Notes: generated by a model from the sequence alone, not told the origin. A DNA stretch of 54,440 bases from an uncultured Gammaproteobacteria bacterium (GCA_903837345.1 CAILUG010000024.1:1-54440), one strand, 5' to 3'. Positions 34,740 to 44,218 are shown, counted from the stretch's first letter. Numbers and translations are program-made.

Positions 34740-35921
34740 ATGTCAGCTTCTGTCACACTGCACCGAACCCGTGAAAAATCGTTGTTGCGTCGTCATCCAT
34801 GGATATTTACCAGTGCCATCGACAAGGTACACGGCAAACTGCACAGCGGCGATACTGTGGAAGTGCTGTCTGCCGATGGCGCCTGGCTTGGGCGTGGTGC
34901 CTACTCGCCGGCATCTTCGATCCGCGTAAGGATCTGGACCTTCGACCAGAACGAAGTAATCGACAACTCCTTCTTTGTGCGACGCCTCGAATCGGCACTG
35001 CAAGGTCGCGCGTTGCTCAAGCTGCCATCCAACGCCATGCGGCTGGTGGCGGCCGAATGTGACGGATTGCCGGGTATCACAGTGGATCGCTATGACAATG
35101 TGGTGGTTTGCCAATTGCTGAGCGCCGGTGCTGAACGTCATCGCGACAAAATCGTGTGGGCCCTGCAGAAGCTGTTGCCGGAGTGTTCCATACTCGAACG
35201 TTCGGATGTTGCCGTGCGCGAGAAAGAAGGCCTGTCCCCGCTCGTGCAAACACTGCACGGTACCGTGCCTGACTCTGTCAGCATCAATGAAAACGGTTTG
35301 CAGTATGTGGTGGATGTGCACAACGGGCACAAAACCGGCTTCTATCTCGACCAGCGCCACAACCGCATTCGCATGGCCAATTATGCTGCCGGCAGAGCCG
35401 TGCTTAACTGTTTCAGCTACACCGGTGCAGTTGCCGTGCAATGTCTGGCAGCCGGCGCCACCCATGTCACCAATATTGATGTATCCGCCAACGCACTCGC
35501 GACGGCACAACAACAATTGCAACTGAACCACCTCGAAGCCAGTCTCTGCACCCAGGTGGAAGCGGACGTGTTTGCCGAACTGCGCAAGTACCGCACCGAA
35601 GGCAGGCGTTTCGACATGATCGTGCTGGATCCTCCCAAATTCGTCGAGAACAAGCATCACCTCACCCAGGCATGCCGCGGCTACAAGGACATCAACATGC
35701 TGGCGCTGCAATTGCTGAATCCCGAGGGCATTCTCGCCACTTTCAGCTGCTCTGGCCTGATGCCGGAAGACCTGTTTCACAAAGTGGTGGCGGATGCAGC
35801 GCTTGATGCCGGACGCAGCGTGCAATTTCTGGAAAAACTGAGCCAGGATCGTGATCACCCCGTATTGAGCAGTTACCCGGAAGGCTATTATCTGAAAGGC
35901 CTCATTTGCCGGGTGCTGTAG
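34740..35921 (+). CDS. rlmI: 23S rRNA m5C1962 methyltransferase RlmI
   Basis: RlmI uses S-adenosylmethionine to methylate C1962 of 23S rRNA. The 393-residue protein has an N-terminal PUA domain (LRRHPWIFTSAI ... GRGAYSP) and a RlmI/YccW methyltransferase domain. Motifs include NCFSYTGAVAVQ for AdoMet binding, NIDVSANAL, LDPPKF and the late FSCSG. In the SUN/NOL family the last cysteine is catalytic. It lies 7 bp after the PQQ dehydrogenase stop, so it may be co-transcribed. Confidence 0.92.
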   Translation: MSASVTLHRTREKSLLRRHPWIFTSAIDKVHGKLHSGDTVEVLSADGAWLGRGAYSPASSIRVRIWTFDQNEVIDNSFFVRRLESALQGRALLKLPSNAMRLVAAECDGLPGITVDRYDNVVVCQLLSAGAERHRDKIVWALQKLLPECSILERSDVAVREKEGLSPLVQTLHGTVPDSVSINENGLQYVVDVHNGHKTGFYLDQRHNRIRMANYAAGRAVLNCFSYTGAVAVQCLAAGATHVTNIDVSANALATAQQQLQLNHLEASLCTQVEADVFAELRKYRTEGRRFDMIVLDPPKFVENKHHLTQACRGYKDINMLALQLLNPEGILATFSCSGLMPEDLFHKVVADAALDAGRSVQFLEKLSQDRDHPVLSSYPEGYYLKGLICRVL

Positions 35922-35950
35922 GCATTCACTGATCACACAAGGAGCAAGCA

Positions 35951-36781
35951 GTGAAGAAAATTCTGCTCTCACTGGCAGCTGTGCTGCTCACGCTTTACCT
36001 GGCCGCGTGTGGCTACATGTATTTCCGCCAGCAGTCGCTGGTGTTCAATCCTTCCCGTGAGGATGTGGCGTTGAGCGTGGGCGAAGTGCAGCGTGCCGAA
36101 AATCTGCAACTGACCACTCCCGATGGGGAAATACTGAAAGCATGGTGGGTTGCGCCCAAGCCCGGCCGTCCCGTCTATCTCTATCTGCACGGCAATGCCG
36201 GCAATCTGCGTGGCAGCTTCAACGATCTGCACGGTCGCGCCGCACGCTTCGAAGGCCTCACCCGGGATGGCGCCGGCCTGCTGGCACTGAGCTGGCGTGG
36301 TTACGGCGGTTCCAGCGGCTCACCGTCGGAAGCAGGCTTTCATATTGATGCCGAGACTGCCGCCGCCTGGTTGCGCGAACAACATCCGCAAAACAAAGTG
36401 ATCGTGTTTGGTGAATCGCTGGGCAGCGGCATTGCAGTGCAATTGGCCGCCAAACAGGAGTTCGCCGCGCTGGTGCTGGATTCACCCTACACCTCGATTG
36501 ACGATGTAGGTATCAGCCGCTATCCGTGGTTGCCGGTGCGACTGCTGTCCAAATATCCGTTTGAAAGTGAAAAATTCGCACCACTGGTCACTGCACCTGT
36601 ACTGATCCAGCACTGCAGCGAAGACCGAGTGGTTCCCGCAGGGCATGGCAGGCTAATGTTCGAGGCGTTCGGCTCTGCGGAAAAGCTGATCAGGACAGTG
36701 GAAGGCGTTTGCCATGTACCCAGCATCCTGCCGGAACTGACGCTGCTGCGCGAACTGGAATCCCGTTTTACCGTGAAATGA
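35951..36781 (+). CDS. Membrane-anchored alpha/beta hydrolase
   Basis: The protein has 276 residues with a GTG start preceded by AAGGAGCAAGCA. A single hydrophobic helix (LLSLAAVLLTLYLAACGYMYF) anchors it; AACG could be a lipobox. The hydrolase fold has the oxyanion block LYLHGNAGNLRGS and nucleophile elbow GESLGSG. CSEDRVVPAGHG carries the acid, and the catalytic His is in GVCHVPS. It resembles the YfhR/Bem46 family, whose substrates are unknown. It is convergent with the NTF2-like gene, 4 bp apart. Confidence 0.85.
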   Translation: MKKILLSLAAVLLTLYLAACGYMYFRQQSLVFNPSREDVALSVGEVQRAENLQLTTPDGEILKAWWVAPKPGRPVYLYLHGNAGNLRGSFNDLHGRAARFEGLTRDGAGLLALSWRGYGGSSGSPSEAGFHIDAETAAAWLREQHPQNKVIVFGESLGSGIAVQLAAKQEFAALVLDSPYTSIDDVGISRYPWLPVRLLSKYPFESEKFAPLVTAPVLIQHCSEDRVVPAGHGRLMFEAFGSAEKLIRTVEGVCHVPSILPELTLLRELESRFTVK

Positions 36782-36785
36782 ACAT

Positions 36786-37388
36786 TCAGTCCGGAACCGG
36801 CAATCCCAGCCAGCGATAAACCTTTTCGTAAATCGCCTTTACTGTTTCCGGCTTGTCTTCACCAGCCAGCTCCTTGCTGGGCTGGTAGCCTTTCAGGTGC
36901 AAACTGTAACTGAGGTTGCGATAGGATTGACGAAAGCTGGCCAGTAGCTGTTCAGGCAACTGGGCAGTTTGTCCAATGATCACCGGCACAAATTCATCAC
37001 GCCGGTAAATTACTTCGAAACTGCTCAGGCGCCATGTGCCCTGGCGCTTTGAAACCCGGTAAATCATCAGGCAGTGAGCCGAAAGCGTAAATTGTTTGCC
37101 TTCGATTTCAGTGGGAATATCGATGATACCGGACAACGTTGCCAGCGCCCGCTCGCCATTCAGCGTCACCAGCACCGGCCCCAGCCGGTGCTTCGCCAGC
37201 ATGCCACGCTCGGCCATGCCCTTCGAGGCAGTGACAAAATCATGACCCAGCCCCTGAAACCAGCTGATGTTGACTTCAGCATCCGCGTGGAAGCAATCGC
37301 GCATGCGGTTCCAGAACCCCATGTCGCGGCTTTCACGCTCGCGCACCACCAGCTGGGTAATGGCGGTGATGTCGGATGTTTCTGTCAT
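36786..37388 (-). CDS. SnoaL/NTF2-like protein
   Basis: The protein is 200 residues from ATG 37388. ITQLVVRERESRDMGFWNRM and FHADAEVNISWFQGLG are typical of SnoaL-like proteins found with aromatic or steroid oxidation genes. The C-terminal 60 residues (YRNLSYSLHLKGYQ...) extend beyond a normal 130-residue NTF2 domain. The gene begins 11 bp after the stop of the molybdenum hydroxylase gene, so the two form an operon. It could be a small isomerase/lactonase or a ligand-binding protein; no reaction can be assigned. Confidence 0.75.
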   Translation of the reverse strand: MTETSDITAITQLVVRERESRDMGFWNRMRDCFHADAEVNISWFQGLGHDFVTASKGMAERGMLAKHRLGPVLVTLNGERALATLSGIIDIPTEIEGKQFTLSAHCLMIYRVSKRQGTWRLSSFEVIYRRDEFVPVIIGQTAQLPEQLLASFRQSYRNLSYSLHLKGYQPSKELAGEDKPETVKAIYEKVYRWLGLPVPD

Positions 37389-37399
37389 GACGAGACCGC

Positions 37400-39544
37400 T
37401 CAAGTCAACGCCTCCATCGGCAGCTTGCGCACGCGCTTGCCAGTCAGGCGGAAATACGCGTTGGCGACGGCTGGCCCGATCACCGGTGTGGCCGGTTCAC
37501 CGATACCGGTCGGCGATTCGCTGGAAGCCACAATGACAACTTCAATCTCCGGCTTCTGGAACATGCGGATTACCGGATAGTTATGGAAATTGCTGGTCTG
37601 CACTTCGCCCTTGTCGATCCTGACCTCGCCGTACAGTATCGCGCTGAGACCGAACATGATCGCGCTTTCCACTTGCGCCTCGATGATGTCGGGGTTGATC
37701 GCCAGCCCGCAATCCACTGCGCACACTACCTTGTCCACTTTCAGACGACCGTTGGCATCAAGGCTGACCTCGGCAATCTGGGCGACACGACCCCCGAAGG
37801 ATTCGTTGTAGGCGAAGCCGGCCGCCTTGCCCGGTGCCGGGGACTTGCCCCAGCCATAGCGTTCGGAAACGGCTTTGATTACAGCCTTGCCGCGCTCATC
37901 CTTGATCAGCTCCAGCCGGCCAGCGATGGAATCCTTGCCTGCCATATGCAGCAGCTCATCCATGAAAGTCTCTTTCGAGTAGGCGGTATGAGTGTGGCTC
38001 ACTGACCGGAAGGCCAGGCCAGGCACGCCGACCTTGGCCATGTGATAGTCGATGCTGAGATTGGGAACGTGGTAAGGCAGCTCGGAGGCACCTTCGATAG
38101 CCAGCGGATCAACGCCCTTCTGCACCAGGAAGCCGAACGCAGTTCCCTCTATAAAGGACTGGCCCACCAAACGGTTTTCCCACGCCACGATATTGCCGCC
38201 GGCATCGAGCGCACCACGCATCTTGTGCACGAACAGCGGACGGTAGGAACCGGCGCGCATGTCGTCTTCACGTGTGTACTGCAGCTTCACCGGATATTTG
38301 CCGCCGGTGGCTTTGACAATGTGGGCGACCTCGGCATCCAGCTCCGGTACAAAGTTGCCGCGCCGACCGAATCCGCCGCCGGCGAACTGGGTTTCCACGA
38401 ACACGTTTTCCAGTGGCAGGCCCAGTACTTCCGCCACACGGCCCTGTTCTATCGACTGCATCTGGGTGCCGGAACGCAGGTAGGCCTTGTCGCCGACCAG
38501 CTCCAGCGTGGTGTCCATCGGCTCCATGCAGGCATGGGCCAGGAACGGAAATTCATAGGTGGCTTCCAGCACGCGGCTGGCATTGCCGGCGATGGCGGCC
38601 GAACTGTCGCCTTCCACCTGCACGGGTGTGCCCGGCTTTTCAGCCAGCGCCTTGTAATCGCGAAAGATCTCGGCGGCGCCGCGGTTTTCAGCCTTGCTGA
38701 AATCCCATTCGGCTGTCAGCACATCGCGACCGCGCATCGCGGCAAAGGTGTTGTCGGCAATCACTGCTACGCCGGTGGGAATCTTCACCACATCAATCAC
38801 GCCAGGCACGGCGCGCGTAGCCTTGTCATCGAAGGACACCAGCTTGCCGCCAAAGCGCGGTGAATGTTTGATCGTGGCCACCTTCATGCCAGGACGCTGC
38901 ACGTCGATGGCATAGCGGGCCTTGCCGGTCACCTTGGCTACCGTATCCACTTTGGGCAAACGTTTGCCGATCAAATTAAACTGCTGGGGGGTTTTCAATT
39001 TGACATTGGCTGGTACCGGCAGCTTGGCGGCAGCTACGGCGAATTCACCGTATTTGGCACTCTTGCCGGATTTGTGGCTCAGCACGCCCTTGCTGGTGAC
39101 AATCTCGCTGGCCGGCACTTTCCAGGCCTTGGCAGCCGCTTCCACAAGCATCGCGCGCGCAGAGGCGCCAACGGTGCGGTATTGCATCCACGCATTGGGT
39201 ACGCTCATCGAACCACCAGTGCCCTGGATGCCCAGCATCAGATGCTTGTACAGGTTGACGTTGGCCGGCGCGGCTTCGACCCGCATCTGGGCCCAGTCAG
39301 CGTCCAGCTCATCCCCCATCATCGTGGCAAGACCCGTATAAACACCCTGCCCCATTTCGGTGTGCTTGGAGATCACGGTGATAGTGTTGTCGGGTGCTAT
39401 GCGCACAAAGGCATTCGGTGGCGATGGCGCGGGCGGCGCACCTTGTGGCGGCTGGGCCAGCACGTTGCGGACAGGCAGATGAAAACCGATCACCAGGCCT
39501 GTGCCCAGCGTCATTGTGGTTTTGAGAAATTGGCGACGTTGCAT
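37400..39544 (-). CDS. Molybdopterin-binding subunit of a xanthine dehydrogenase-family oxidoreductase (IorB-like)
   Basis: The protein is 714 residues from ATG 39544, after CGGAGGAAAGG. A Tat-type start, MQRRQFLKTTMTLGTGLVIG, exports it. The IorB-type molybdenum cofactor subunit carries HTEMGQGVYTGLATMMGDEL, LGIQGTGGSMSV, FAGGGFGRRG and the C-terminal TGIGEPATPVIGPAVANA, whose Glu is the base near molybdenum. Such enzymes oxidise aldehydes or N-heterocycles in the periplasm with a [2Fe-2S] partner and often cytochrome c. No IorA-type [2Fe-2S] gene adjoins it here, which is unusual. Confidence 0.88.
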   Translation of the reverse strand: MQRRQFLKTTMTLGTGLVIGFHLPVRNVLAQPPQGAPPAPSPPNAFVRIAPDNTITVISKHTEMGQGVYTGLATMMGDELDADWAQMRVEAAPANVNLYKHLMLGIQGTGGSMSVPNAWMQYRTVGASARAMLVEAAAKAWKVPASEIVTSKGVLSHKSGKSAKYGEFAVAAAKLPVPANVKLKTPQQFNLIGKRLPKVDTVAKVTGKARYAIDVQRPGMKVATIKHSPRFGGKLVSFDDKATRAVPGVIDVVKIPTGVAVIADNTFAAMRGRDVLTAEWDFSKAENRGAAEIFRDYKALAEKPGTPVQVEGDSSAAIAGNASRVLEATYEFPFLAHACMEPMDTTLELVGDKAYLRSGTQMQSIEQGRVAEVLGLPLENVFVETQFAGGGFGRRGNFVPELDAEVAHIVKATGGKYPVKLQYTREDDMRAGSYRPLFVHKMRGALDAGGNIVAWENRLVGQSFIEGTAFGFLVQKGVDPLAIEGASELPYHVPNLSIDYHMAKVGVPGLAFRSVSHTHTAYSKETFMDELLHMAGKDSIAGRLELIKDERGKAVIKAVSERYGWGKSPAPGKAAGFAYNESFGGRVAQIAEVSLDANGRLKVDKVVCAVDCGLAINPDIIEAQVESAIMFGLSAILYGEVRIDKGEVQTSNFHNYPVIRMFQKPEIEVVIVASSESPTGIGEPATPVIGPAVANAYFRLTGKRVRKLPMEALT

Positions 39545-39656
39545 GGACCTTTCCTCCGGTTTGGGGGGGTAACAATTCCGGCCACAGTTTACTCCGGTTT
39601 GCCCCTGTTGCCATATGCTCAATAGAATGGGCTTTTACCTTCAGGCTGCCAATTCC

Positions 39657-40568
39657 ATGTCAAACCTCCTGTACCAACTGCTCCCTATCTTCCTGTATTT
39701 CGGACTTGGCCTGTTGCTGAAAAAAACCGGTCTGGCCGACAAGTCCCATGGCGACTTCCTGTTGCGTTTCGTGTTCTTTGTGTCCCTGCCGCTTTTGATT
39801 CTGACCTCAATACCCTCGGTGACCCTCTCCATTGATACAGCCTTGCTACCCTTTATCAACGTGGCAGTGAACGCCGCTGCACTTGCAGTGATGTATCTGC
39901 TTGCAAGTGGATCCAGGGCAGACAACCGGCAAAGGGGTACCGCACTGGTCAATGCGGGCATCCAGAACAACAGCTTCATGTTTCCGTTCATTATTGCTGT
40001 ATTCGGGCAGACCGGTTTTGCCAGCGCCGTTTTGCTCGATCTGGGCAATGCCTTGTGGATGGCCAGTGTGATGTACCTGGTGGCCTATTACTTTGGTGGT
40101 GAACAGCATGATCCTTTCACCATGCTCAAACGGATTGCCAAGTCGCCGTTGATCTGGTCGCTGATAATATCGCTGACACTCTCTGCGGTTCATGTGGCAG
40201 TGCCAGCCGCAGTGACAACAATCATCAATCCACTGGCACAGATGACTTCGCCATTGATTCTGGTTGCACTCGGCTTGTTTTTCTCTTTGACCCTTACCAA
40301 TCTTCGACTGACACTGCAAATTGTGGGAGTAAGAATGGGTGTGGGATTGGCTGCCGGCACCTTGCTGGCCTGGTTGCTGGTATCCGACCCTCTTACCCGC
40401 GCGGTGATCATCGCATGCAGCGCCGGACCAATCGGCTTCAGCGCGCTGACTTATTCCTCATTGGCCAAACTGGACACCGCCCTTAGCGCGAGCGCAGTGT
40501 CAATATCAATACTGGCCGGCCTGATCGGCATTCCGCTGCTGCTGTTTTTCCTGACCGCAAATGCCTGA
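39657..40568 (+). CDS. AEC-family transporter
   Basis: The membrane protein of about 303 residues starts at MSNLLYQLLPIFLYFGLG; earlier in-frame ATGs at 39615 and 39627 are possible. It has about nine hydrophobic helices. The central conserved segment RGTALVNAGIQNNSFMFPFI contains the N-x-x-F/Y-x-x-P pattern typical of auxin-efflux-carrier/malonate-type secondary transporters. It may export or import organic acids. It diverges from the IorB-like gene, which hints at a role in moving its substrate or product. Confidence 0.82.
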   Translation: MSNLLYQLLPIFLYFGLGLLLKKTGLADKSHGDFLLRFVFFVSLPLLILTSIPSVTLSIDTALLPFINVAVNAAALAVMYLLASGSRADNRQRGTALVNAGIQNNSFMFPFIIAVFGQTGFASAVLLDLGNALWMASVMYLVAYYFGGEQHDPFTMLKRIAKSPLIWSLIISLTLSAVHVAVPAAVTTIINPLAQMTSPLILVALGLFFSLTLTNLRLTLQIVGVRMGVGLAAGTLLAWLLVSDPLTRAVIIACSAGPIGFSALTYSSLAKLDTALSASAVSISILAGLIGIPLLLFFLTANA

Positions 40569-40608
40569 CAAATGCATATGAATTATCAATCTTATTGGTT
40601 GATTTCAC

Positions 40609-40657
40609 GAACCGAACCGAGCGGTTCATAGAGGTATCACAACCAAATATCACAACT
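40609..40657. promoter_or_regulatory. Inverted and direct repeats upstream of the TonB receptor
   Basis: GAACCG (40609-40614) and CGGTTC (40622-40627) form an inverted repeat. TATCACAAC is then repeated directly at 40635-40643 and 40649-40657, 14 bp apart. The surroundings are AT-rich compared with flanking genes. These look like operator sites for the receptor gene, but no regulator can be named. Confidence 0.4.
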
Positions 40658-40735
40658 AATTGATAGATAATTTCCATCAGTGACACAACTCCTTAATCTT
40701 TTCACCTTATCCCCTTTTGAATTCTGTTATCAACG

Positions 40736-40791
40736 CTGTCCGCGGACAGGGAATCTGTCTGCAAATCAAAAAACACAAAACAGACCTGTCC
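40736..40791 (+). promoter_or_regulatory. Leader hairpins before the TonB receptor start
   Basis: CTGTCCGCGGACAG (40736-40749) is a perfect 14-bp palindrome. An alternative fold pairs GGACAG (40744-40749) with CTGTCC (40786-40791) and GTCTG (40757-40761) with CAGAC (40781-40785), around an A-rich loop. The two folds share bases and are mutually exclusive. The ATG is 17 nt further on, after AAAAGGGGGG. Confidence 0.45.
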
Positions 40792-40807
40792 CAAAAGGGG
40801 GGATTTC

Positions 40808-43800
40808 ATGAACTTATGCAAGAAAAAGAATTACCGATTGAGTACAACAGCGTTAGCAGTATCAGCAGCGATCTTTACAATTCTCTCGGCCCATTCCCAG
40901 GCACAACAGAATGCGGCTCCGGCTGTTGAGGAAATATCGGTTACCGGTACCCGCATTCGTACCACTGATGGCATGGTTACACCAACACCTGTAACTGCCG
41001 TCACTACATCAGAGATCAAAAACCTCAATCCTGCTGCCGCCATCTCGGAACAGCTCGACAAATTGCCGCAGTTTCTGAATACACAGACTGCCCAACGTGG
41101 CGGCGGCTCCCTGTTTGGTGATGCAGCGGGTTCTTACCTGAATTTGCGCAACATGGGCAAGCAACGCACGCTCGTGTTGCTCGACGGCTCCCGCACTGTC
41201 CCGGCTGACCGTGCCGGTGCTGTCAACGTTGACGACTTCCCGACTGCCCTGATCAAGTCGATTGACGTGGTTACCGGTGGCGCTTCGGCAGCTTATGGTG
41301 CTGACGCGATGTCAGGCGTGGTCAACTTTGTGCTCGATCGCGAATTCCAGGGATTGAAAACATCATTTTCCACAGGCATCACCGACCGAAGTGACGGTGA
41401 AAACTATAACTTCAGCATCGCAGGCGGCATTAAAATAGGTGACAAACTGCACCTGACAGGTTCGGTTGAAAGTCGCTATCAGCGGCAGATCGAACGCCAG
41501 CCCTGGGATCTGGACAACTGGAAAAGTATTGGCTGGGTAGTCAACCCGGCCTATAAATCTTCAGATCCGGCTGGCACCAATCCGAGACTGCTGACAGTGC
41601 CGGATGCCTACGCTTACATCCAGAACGCACAAGGTATTGTGACTACAGTAGCAGGCACTCCAGCCTCTGTGACGAGCCAGTTCAAGTACCAAAGCTACAC
41701 GTTTACCGATGACGGCAAGTCGATGCGTCCCCTGGCCACCCCGCTCTACAAGAACCTGGGCAACAGCATGGCTGCTGGTGGCGCTGATGCTGCCACCCAG
41801 GAAGCAGCCTTCAACGGTGGTCCTTTCGGGGCGGAAGTCGTTCAACGGTCCGGCTTTGGCGGTTTCAAATATGACCTTACCGATGCAACGCAGTTGTTCG
41901 GGCAGGTTATTTTGGGTCGCACCGAATCCAATACATATAACCGGCGCGGCAACCCGGAAATGGGCAACACCTACAATGCCACCATTTACCGTGACAACGC
42001 CTTCCTGCCGCCTGAACTGGCCGCAGAGATGGATCGGCTGGGGCTTACCTCGCTACGCTTCGACAAGATTGGCCAGGTCCGTACCGCCACCAATTACAAC
42101 TTCTATGACCGACGCACCGACTACAACATCAGCCTGATGGACTCTGTCTCTGCCGGTTTCGATCACCAATTTGCCAATGACTGGACGCTGCGCGGCACTT
42201 ACCAGTACGGCCAATCCAAGTTGACCTCAGAGGCTGACGGCATCATCAGGGTCGATAACTGGTACCTGGCATTGGACACCATAAAAAACCCGGCCACCGG
42301 CGCGCCCGAGTGCTATATCCAGAAGGTCAACCCTACCATGGCCCAATTGCAGGCAGCGGCTGCCGGCAAATCAGTACTGACGACCCGCATCCAGGAGTTC
42401 CCGACCGGCCTGATGCCGATCGATAACATCCTGGTTACACCTGCGCAATCAATAAACGGCTGTGTACCCACCAACTTCTTCGGCCTTGGCAATACCACTC
42501 CCGCAGCTGACCAGTACATGACCAGCGACAAAAAGGGCATACGCGATTATGACCAGCATTTTGCCGAGTTGCTGCTGTCAGGCAATCTGGCCAAAGGCTG
42601 GGGCGCAGGCCCGATCAATTTTGCGGCAGGTCTGACTTACCGCAAGGAATGGTTCAACCAGATCACCATCCCGATTGACTTCGAACGCACAACACTTGAT
42701 GCGCCTGAAGTTGGCGTGCGGGGCATTGGCTCGGCCATTACGGGCGGCAACCGCTCCATCCACCAGTTCTCGGCAACTTCATGGGCAACAGGGGACTTCA
42801 ATGTTTCGGAGGAGTATGCCGAATTGAACGTGCCGATATGGACCAATGGCAACCAGCGCATTGATTCCAACGTCGCGTTCCGTCGGTCCGATTATTCACG
42901 CTCAGGCAATATCGACAGCTGGAAATACGGCTTGGAACTTCTGGTCTCGAAGGATCTCAGGATTCGCGGCACCGAGTCACGCGACGTACGTGAACCGACT
43001 TTCCAGGAGCAGTACGAATCAGGCGGCGGCGGCTCCAACATCACCGATCCGAAGTTTCCCAACAGCTCCCCGAACTACACTGTCACCATCCTGACATTGG
43101 GCAACCCGAATCTCTTGCCGGAAATCGCGGATACACAGACGGTGGGCTTTGTCTGGTCGCCCAGCTACAAATGGCTCGATGGATTCCAGTTCTCGGCTGA
43201 CTACTACTATATTGATGTGGCGAAACGCATCACGCCTCTTGGAGCCCAACGTCTGATTGACGAGTGTTTCAGCGGACTCACTCCCTCTTTGTGTGCCCAA
43301 GTCATTCGGGATCCTGACACCGGCAGGATTACACGGGTTGATGACAGGCAGGTCAACGCAGCTGCCGGCGTGACAGCAGGGGTCGATTTCGAAGCCCGCT
43401 ATGAGTTCGAACCTGACTTCTTCAAGGATAAAAAAGAGAAATTCAGGATGCGGCTGTTCGCAAACCACATGCAGGAAAACTCCGTCACCACCGGCGTTAT
43501 CAATCCGGCGCTGGACAGGAAGGCACAACCAGGCTTCAAGGATGACTCAGGCAGCCTGACCAGTCCGAAATGGAACGCCACTGCAACCTTTGGTTACGAC
43601 ATTGACCAGTACTCGGTCAATTGGGTGACCCGCTACTACGGCAGCACCAACTACACCAACGGCTTTGGTACGTTCTGGCATTCCGGAGTGGAAGTGGATG
43701 ATGCAACCATTCGCTCACAAACCGTCCATAACCTTGTGCTCAGTTACCATGGGCAGACCAAGTCCGGCAGCAACTGGGTTGCCAGCTTCAACGTCAACAA

Positions 43801-43924
43801 CCTTTTTGACCGCGATCCTCCGGTAACCGCCTCACAGAACCTGCGAGGCGGCCAACAACCGGTCAGCAACGTGTTCGATGTATTTGGCAGAAGGTACCAG
43901 CTCAGCATGAATTACAGTTTCTGA
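40808..43924 (+). CDS. TonB-dependent outer membrane receptor
   Basis: The 1038-residue protein has a signal peptide (ALAVSAAIFTILSAHSQAQ). The TonB-box-like VEEISVTGTRI sits near residue 40. The plug domain runs to about 190, with TLVLLDGSRTVPAD and GGASAAYGADAMSGVVNFVL. The beta barrel ends with FGRRYQLSMNYSF, whose terminal Phe is the outer-membrane insertion signal. The family imports large or scarce ligands such as siderophores, glycans and aromatics. The long barrel is typical of receptors from heterotrophic marine and soil bacteria; the ligand cannot be deduced. An intrinsic terminator follows 34 bp after the stop. Confidence 0.93.
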   Translation: MNLCKKKNYRLSTTALAVSAAIFTILSAHSQAQQNAAPAVEEISVTGTRIRTTDGMVTPTPVTAVTTSEIKNLNPAAAISEQLDKLPQFLNTQTAQRGGGSLFGDAAGSYLNLRNMGKQRTLVLLDGSRTVPADRAGAVNVDDFPTALIKSIDVVTGGASAAYGADAMSGVVNFVLDREFQGLKTSFSTGITDRSDGENYNFSIAGGIKIGDKLHLTGSVESRYQRQIERQPWDLDNWKSIGWVVNPAYKSSDPAGTNPRLLTVPDAYAYIQNAQGIVTTVAGTPASVTSQFKYQSYTFTDDGKSMRPLATPLYKNLGNSMAAGGADAATQEAAFNGGPFGAEVVQRSGFGGFKYDLTDATQLFGQVILGRTESNTYNRRGNPEMGNTYNATIYRDNAFLPPELAAEMDRLGLTSLRFDKIGQVRTATNYNFYDRRTDYNISLMDSVSAGFDHQFANDWTLRGTYQYGQSKLTSEADGIIRVDNWYLALDTIKNPATGAPECYIQKVNPTMAQLQAAAAGKSVLTTRIQEFPTGLMPIDNILVTPAQSINGCVPTNFFGLGNTTPAADQYMTSDKKGIRDYDQHFAELLLSGNLAKGWGAGPINFAAGLTYRKEWFNQITIPIDFERTTLDAPEVGVRGIGSAITGGNRSIHQFSATSWATGDFNVSEEYAELNVPIWTNGNQRIDSNVAFRRSDYSRSGNIDSWKYGLELLVSKDLRIRGTESRDVREPTFQEQYESGGGGSNITDPKFPNSSPNYTVTILTLGNPNLLPEIADTQTVGFVWSPSYKWLDGFQFSADYYYIDVAKRITPLGAQRLIDECFSGLTPSLCAQVIRDPDTGRITRVDDRQVNAAAGVTAGVDFEARYEFEPDFFKDKKEKFRMRLFANHMQENSVTTGVINPALDRKAQPGFKDDSGSLTSPKWNATATFGYDIDQYSVNWVTRYYGSTNYTNGFGTFWHSGVEVDDATIRSQTVHNLVLSYHGQTKSGSNWVASFNVNNLFDRDPPVTASQNLRGGQQPVSNVFDVFGRRYQLSMNYSF

Positions 43925-43957
43925 TCCTGGAAGTGCCGGGGACATCCCCAACAAAAA

Positions 43958-43981
43958 AGGCTGCGAATGCAGCCTTTTTTT
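43958..43981 (+). terminator. Intrinsic terminator of the TonB receptor gene
   Basis: The 7-bp stem AGGCTGC / GCAGCCT with loop GAAT is followed by seven T residues. An A-run precedes the stem, so it could also work from the other side. It closely resembles the terminator at 45025-45050. Confidence 0.92.
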
Positions 43982-44056
43982 ATGAACGGATTCCGGCGCT
44001 ACTTGCGGGTTATTCGCGCAATTCCTGCCGGATTGCTTCGAACGCCGCAGGCGCTG
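43982..44056 (+). repeat. 75-nt codon-frame repeat r1
   Basis: The unit starts ATGAACGGATTCC at the end of the terminator T-run and ends GCTTCGAACGCCGCAGGCGCTG at its last bases. It aligns without gaps to r2 (48323-48397) and r3 (48240-48314). Read as 25 codons, conserved residues include M-N at the start, L8, A13 and the terminal L-R-x-P-x-A-L. No ribosome binding site precedes it. It may be a DNA repeat or a short peptide module. Confidence 0.6.
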
Positions 44057-44113
44057 GGCAAGTGTAGTTCTGACAGGGCTGAGTGGCTGGATCTTTCTTT
44101 ATTCATTGCAGTC

Positions 44114-44218
44114 GGGCTTCTCCCTGAAGATTACGGGGACCGCCGCAAGTACATCCCTGTAGGCTTAGTCTTCGGCATCCATGCCTCAGATGTCCCCTCC
44201 ATCTTCAGGGAGAAGCCC
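44114..44218 (+). repeat. Long-hairpin 3'-end element, copy C (type II)
   Basis: The 27-nt arms 44114-44140 and 44192-44218 begin GGGCTTCTCCCTGAAGAT and pair except for the 3x3 internal loop TAC/TCC. The core reads CGCCGCAAGTACATCCCTG then TAGGC, with inner hairpin GGCATCCATGCC. The flank GCAGTCGGGC precedes it, as in copies B and D. In the direction of the TonB receptor gene it starts 190 nt after the stop, beyond the terminator. Confidence 0.9.

Noticed and set aside
34743-35972. A 409-codon open frame antisense to rlmI
   Set aside because: rlmI motifs are complete on the plus strand; the antisense product is His-rich without domain character.
40569-40807. Cobalamin or other known riboswitch upstream of the TonB receptor
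   Set aside because: No B12-box or other conserved aptamer core is visible; only hairpins and short repeats.
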